64,000 bases of DNA from Arthrobacter sp. fls2-241-R2A-200 (GTDB lineage: Bacteria > Actinomycetota > Actinomycetes > Actinomycetales > Micrococcaceae): positions 124,001 to 188,000 of the forward strand of contig NZ_JARVRJ010000010.1 in NCBI RefSeq assembly GCF_030209745.1, in the 5' to 3' direction. Below the pieces are notes generated by a model. That model worked only from the letters and a program-made list of their open reading frames with translations, searched no databases and was not told where the DNA came from. Both the position numbers and the translations under genes were made by a program. Positions 63,533 through 64,000 of the stretch are shown one piece after another (position 1 is the stretch's first letter; every line of letters begins with the position of its first letter).

Positions 63533-63574
63533 CAGTACGTTCTCCGCCAGATCTCGGGAAAGCACGAGAACTGA
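63533..63574 (+). pseudogene. acnA: displaced acnA 3' end (right attachment-like repeat)
   Basis: The frame reads [13 protein letters not shown] followed by TGA. It matches the end of AcnA at 49267-49299 through QYVLRQISG, but with changes mostly at third codon positions (GTT/GTC, CGC/CGG, CAG/CAA, ATC/ATT, GGA/GGT). An in-frame TAA directly precedes it. It is best read as the original chromosomal acnA end, cut off by the island. Confidence 0.75.
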
Positions 63575-63590
63575 TCACTACCTGATTCAA

Positions 63591-63633
63591 TGCCACAGCC
63601 CCGGCTGGTCGGAAGACCGCCGGGGCTGTGGCA
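63591..63633 (+). terminator. original acnA terminator
   Basis: A perfect 15-bp stem TGCCACAGCCCCGGC / GCCGGGGCTGTGGCA encloses GGTC-GGAA-GACC, which pairs further. It begins 17 bp after the displaced acnA stop, which fits an ancestral acnA terminator. Confidence 0.8.
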
Positions 63634-63726
63634 TTCCGGGTTTCGCGGACGTGCCCGGCAGCGAGTCGCGCCGGCCGGCGCACGCGCTAAAGTTAACAAG
63701 CACGTCATTCACCCTAAGGAGGGCCG

Positions 63727-64000
63727 TTGGGACTTTTGGAAACCGTTAAGGATCCACGGGACCTGGCCAGACTGTCCAGCACCGAGCTGGAACAATTGGC
63801 CGGCGAAATCAGGTCATTCCTGATCACCAATGTTGCCGCGACGGGTGGACACTTGGGTCCCAATCTCGGGGTTGTTGAGCTCACCCTGGCCATCCATCGG
63901 ATGTTCGAATCTCCCCGGGACAGCATCGTCTTTGATACCGGTCACCAGTCCTATGTGCACAAGCTCCTCACCGGGCGCCAGGACTTCAGCACCCTCCGCC
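63727..64000 (+). CDS. dxs: 1-deoxy-D-xylulose-5-phosphate synthase, 5' part
   Basis: The 91 visible residues are the DXS N-terminus: [40 protein letters not shown] and [16 protein letters not shown], including histidines of the thiamine diphosphate site. It makes deoxyxylulose 5-phosphate from pyruvate and glyceraldehyde 3-phosphate, the first step of the MEP isoprenoid pathway. The start is TTG at 63727, set by AAGGAGG four bases upstream. The gene runs off the window. Confidence 0.95.
   Translation, partial: MGLLETVKDPRDLARLSSTELEQLAGEIRSFLITNVAATGGHLGPNLGVVELTLAIHRMFESPRDSIVFDTGHQSYVHKLLTGRQDFSTLR

Larger units (their letters stand above)
49267..63549. mobile_element. 14.3-kb island integrated at the 3' end of acnA
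   Basis: The left end is the acnA 3' end and the right end is a second copy of the acnA C-terminal coding sequence followed by a terminator and dxs. In between are four large genes of nuclease/NTPase type, unlike the metabolic core on both sides. Integrase, transposase, tRNA or replication genes are not visible, so either the recombinase was lost, acts in trans, or the island arrived by homologous exchange within the conserved ends. The orientation of cargo is mixed: two genes rightward, one leftward, one rightward. Confidence 0.65.

Noticed and set aside
63366..63683. 105-codon minus-strand frame at the right island edge, considered as an integrase remnant
   Set aside because: It runs through the displaced acnA end and the terminator and has no tyrosine or serine recombinase motif.
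1..64000. CRISPR arrays, tRNA or rRNA genes, insertion sequences
   Set aside because: No regularly spaced repeats, cloverleaf sequences, rRNA segments or transposase genes were found by reading the window. The acnA site is therefore not a tRNA-type attachment site.

Overview
The window comes from a GC-rich actinobacterium, most likely Arthrobacter/Paenarthrobacter or a close Micrococcaceae relative. The basis is the gene set: SepH, small actinobacterial DUF4193, DUF3093, DUF3710, DUF3159, DUF4192 and DUF7455 proteins, a fused CydDC exporter, a topoisomerase IV pair beside sigA, and a tricorn-type S41 protease. About 49 kb on the left and the last 0.5 kb are ordinary chromosomal core. Between them (about 49.27-63.55 kb) is a 14.3 kb island.

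Layout of the core: end of a membrane protein, TIGR01777 epimerase (-), tricorn protease (+), OsmC (-), a small membrane protein (-), then a TCA/protein-turnover block on the minus strand (sucB, lpdA, pepA). Next come PAC2 protein, MFS transporter, DUF4192 protein and sigA (+), DUF7455 protein (-), parE (+), an M56 protease with a BlaI-type repressor (-), cydA-cydB-cydDC (+), DinB protein (-), VOC protein (+), parC (-), a GNAT/acyl-CoA-ligase protein, DUF5998 protein and a phosphatase (+), sepH (-), DUF4193 (+), DUF3093 (-), dut, DUF3710, OB-fold and DUF3159 genes (+), two TrkA proteins (-), an APC permease with an rRNA methyltransferase (+), and acnA (+). Partial dxs (+) closes the window.

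Regulation that can be read directly: a 17-bp palindrome TTCTAC-N5-GTAGAA occurs three times between the BlaI-type repressor and cydA. A one-mismatch copy lies before the small membrane protein gene at about 6.3 kb. This suggests that the BlaI/M56 pair controls cytochrome bd and that membrane protein. Several genes (tricorn, MFS, dut, APC permease, probably the GNAT gene) have a -10-like hexamer 6-8 nt before the start codon and no Shine-Dalgarno sequence, as expected for leaderless mRNAs.

The island: acnA is intact at 49299, but a second copy of the last acnA codons, carrying mainly synonymous third-position changes, lies 14 kb further on at 63533-63574, just before a strong terminator and dxs. 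This is what integration at the 3' end of acnA leaves behind when the incoming element supplies a replacement gene end. No integrase is visible. The cargo is four large genes: (1) a 1736-aa STAND-type P-loop NTPase with an N-terminal Cap4/DUF4297-like nuclease domain, translationally coupled to (2) an unrecognised 386-aa protein; (3) on the opposite strand a 1388-aa STAND-type NTPase with a different, Mrr-like, N-terminal nuclease domain; (4) a 679-aa GHKL ATPase fused to a C-terminal PD-(D/E)XK nuclease, resembling prokaryotic MORC/MutL-like proteins. This looks like a compact defence island. The coupled NTPase/386-aa pair and the one-gene GHKL-nuclease fusion are the best candidates for something undescribed.
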